Positions 62,549 through 64,000 of a stretch of 64,000 bases of DNA are shown piece by piece. The stretch's first letter is position 1. Every line of letters starts with the position of its first letter. Under the pieces are notes generated by a model. It had not been told where the DNA came from. It ran no database searches and worked only from the letters and a program-made list of their open reading frames with translations. A program made the position numbers and the translations under genes. Where the stretch lies: assembly GCF_018219155.1 (NCBI RefSeq), contig NZ_CP056123.1, forward strand, positions 4,411,505-4,475,504. The letters run 5' to 3'. This DNA comes from Moritella sp. 24 (lineage in GTDB: Bacteria; Pseudomonadota; Gammaproteobacteria; Enterobacterales; Moritellaceae).

Positions 62549-63082
62549 CTACTTTTTCTTGGCTTCTTTACGACGCACAACTTCATCAGAATAACGAACA
62601 CCTTTACCTTTATAAGGTTCAGGCGGACGGAATGCACGAATATCAGCTGCAACTTGACCAACATTTTGTTTGTCAGCGCCAGTAATTACAATTTCAGTTT
62701 GGCTTGGGCAAACTGCAGTAACACCTTCAGGAAGGTTGTAAACTACAGGGTGTGAGAAACCTAATGTTAGATTCACATCAGAACCTTTAACATTTGCACG
62801 GTAACCAACACCATTTAGTTGAAGTGTTTTAGTAAAACCTTCAGCTACACCTTTAACCATGTTATTAACGTTAGCACGAGCTGTACCAGCTTGAGCCCAA
62901 GCATCTTTTACGCCTTCAACAGGACCAAAAGATACTTTTTCATCAGCGATTGCAACAACAACAGATGAGTTAACAACAGTAGTTAAAGTGCCTTTAGCGC
63001 CTTTAACAGTGATTTCCTGACCATTTAGAGAGATCTCTACGCCTGCAGGGATGGCAACGGGTGCTTTAGCAACACGAGACAT
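62549..63082 (-). CDS. rplF: 50S ribosomal protein L6
   Basis: 177 residues (177 in E. coli) from the ATG at 63082 (MSRVAKAPV), with AAGGGG eight bases upstream. A start at 63145 would add 21 residues and overlap rpsH, so it was rejected. The C-terminal [11 protein letters not shown] is the family mark. Confidence 0.98.
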   Translation of the reverse strand: MSRVAKAPVAIPAGVEISLNGQEITVKGAKGTLTTVVNSSVVVAIADEKVSFGPVEGVKDAWAQAGTARANVNNMVKGVAEGFTKTLQLNGVGYRANVKGSDVNLTLGFSHPVVYNLPEGVTAVCPSQTEIVITGADKQNVGQVAADIRAFRPPEPYKGKGVRYSDEVVRRKEAKKK

Positions 63083-63092
63083 ATATAACCCC

Positions 63093-63485
63093 TTAAGAAA
63101 CGTAGCAGATGATCTCGCCACCGATGCCAGCTTTGCGAGCTGCACGGTCAGACATCATGCCTTTAGAAGTAGAAACGATAGCAACACCTAAGCCACCCAT
63201 CACTTTAGGAAGATCATTACTTCCTTTGTAGATGCGTAGACCTGGGCGACTAACGCGCTCAATTTTTTCGATTACGTTTTTGCCTTCGAAATATTTCAAA
63301 GTAACTTCAAGTTCAGCTTTCACTTCACCAGAAACTGCGTAACCATTGATGTAACCTTCTTCTTTAAGCACAGCTGCTAGTGCAACTTTTTGCTTAGAAC
63401 AAGGCATTTTAACTGCAACCTTAGAGGCTGAGTGACCGTTACGGATGCGTGTTAGCATATCCGCAATAGGATCTTGCATGCTCAT
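63093..63485 (-). CDS. rpsH: 30S ribosomal protein S8
   Basis: 130 residues (130 in E. coli), starting [17 protein letters not shown] and ending GGEIICYVS. In E. coli S8 also represses the spc operon at the rplE start, which lies outside this window. Confidence 0.99.
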   Translation of the reverse strand: MSMQDPIADMLTRIRNGHSASKVAVKMPCSKQKVALAAVLKEEGYINGYAVSGEVKAELEVTLKYFEGKNVIEKIERVSRPGLRIYKGSNDLPKVMGGLGVAIVSTSKGMMSDRAARKAGIGGEIICYVS

Positions 63486-63511
63486 TTTCGTATACTCCCG
63501 AAATTAGTGAC

Positions 63512-63817
63512 TTACCAACTAGCCTTTTTAAGACCTGGAACTTCACCACGCATCATGTGCTCACGTAGTTTGATACGGCTTAAGCCGAACTTACGTAGGT
63601 AGCCATGAGGGCGGCCAGTGATGTTACAGCGATTACGCTGACGACTTTCACTAGAATCACGAGGTAACGATTGCAATTTAAGAACTGCATTCCAACGATC
63701 TTCGTCTGAAGTATTTACACCAGAGATAATTGCTTTTAATTCAGCACGTTTCTCAGCGTATTTATTTACTAGCTTCGCGCGTTTTACGTCGCGCGCTTTC
63801 ATTGATTGCTTAGCCAT
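63512..63817 (-). CDS. rpsN: 30S ribosomal protein S14
   Basis: 101 residues (101 in E. coli), the long form without the zinc Cys set, with [19 protein letters not shown] near 60. It follows rplE by nine bases. Confidence 0.99.
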   Translation of the reverse strand: MAKQSMKARDVKRAKLVNKYAEKRAELKAIISGVNTSDEDRWNAVLKLQSLPRDSSESRQRNRCNITGRPHGYLRKFGLSRIKLREHMMRGEVPGLKKASW

Positions 63818-63826
63818 GACCCTACC

Positions 63827-64000
63827 TTACTTACGGAATGGGAAATTAAAGGCAGTCAGCAGAGCGTGACCTTCTTCATCAGAATTTGCAGTCGTGGTGA
63901 TAGTAATATCCATACCACGAATTTTATCGATTTTATCGTAATCGATTTCTGGGAAGATGATTTGCTCGCGAACACCCATACTATAGTTACCACGACCATC
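63827..64000 (-). CDS. rplE: 50S ribosomal protein L5 (partial, C-terminal 57 residues)
   Basis: The frame is open to the window end. It reads [17 protein letters not shown] and ends NFPFRK, the C-terminus of L5. About two thirds of the gene lies beyond 64000. Its position before rpsN is that of the spc operon. Confidence 0.97.
   Translation of the reverse strand, partial: DGRGNYSMGVREQIIFPEIDYDKIDKIRGMDITITTTANSDEEGHALLTAFNFPFRK

Noticed and set aside
63083-63145. Upstream start of rplF
   Set aside because: Overlaps the end of rpsH; the ATG at 63082 has a strong SD and gives the standard 177 residues.

Overview
The window is chromosomal DNA from a marine gammaproteobacterium. The 16S gene, the AT-leaning coding sequence and the MSHA pilus locus lying between ssb and mreB (a Vibrio/Shewanella/Moritella arrangement) fit order Alteromonadales. 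Moritella or a close relative is my best guess, but I ran no database search. Most of it is conserved core genome read on the minus strand. No insertion sequence, prophage, CRISPR array or integrase was seen.

Layout. 1-6204: yhdP (cut by the window edge), rng, maf/yhdE, mreD, mreC and mreB, a shape and envelope cluster. 6306-26410: a complete-looking mannose-sensitive-haemagglutinin type IV pilus locus, transcribed csrD(mshH)-mshI-(PilN-like)-J-K-L-M-N-E-G-[four pilins]-C-D-O-P-Q. It has four tandem MshA-like major-pilin genes, each with its own terminator, and no recognisable mshF. 26697-28689: ssb translated just after a YajR-like MFS transporter. 29202-33997 (plus strand): a CsgD/VpsT/QstR-type LuxR regulator, then a three-gene polysaccharide export module (BY-kinase copolymerase, outer-membrane beta-barrel, short OPX protein) with no glycosyltransferases beside it. 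34062-38625: uvrA and a PglL/WaaL-type O-oligosaccharyltransferase or ligase. 38734-50542: housekeeping genes (class V aminotransferase, MarC, DUF4202, an unknown protein, bioH, comF-like, nfuA, gpsA, secB, yibN, gpmI, envC, YkgJ-like, panZ-like). 50651-56246: a ribosomal RNA operon on the minus strand (promoter, 16S, tRNA-Glu, 23S and two 5S copies). 56590-64000: the alpha and spc ribosomal protein operons from rplQ back to the C-terminal end of rplE.

How the genes work together. The central 30 kb is a surface-attachment region. It encodes the MSHA pilus machine with a c-di-GMP-binding-type ATPase (MshE), a degenerate GGDEF-EAL CsrD homologue, a biofilm-type regulator, an exopolysaccharide export channel and a possible protein O-glycosylation ligase. 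The most unusual points are the expanded pilin array (one copy with a palindrome over its predicted -35 box), the orphan export module, a C-terminal extension of MshE, a 15-bp repeat in the mshO leader, and two tandem 5S genes that differ only by one compensatory base pair.
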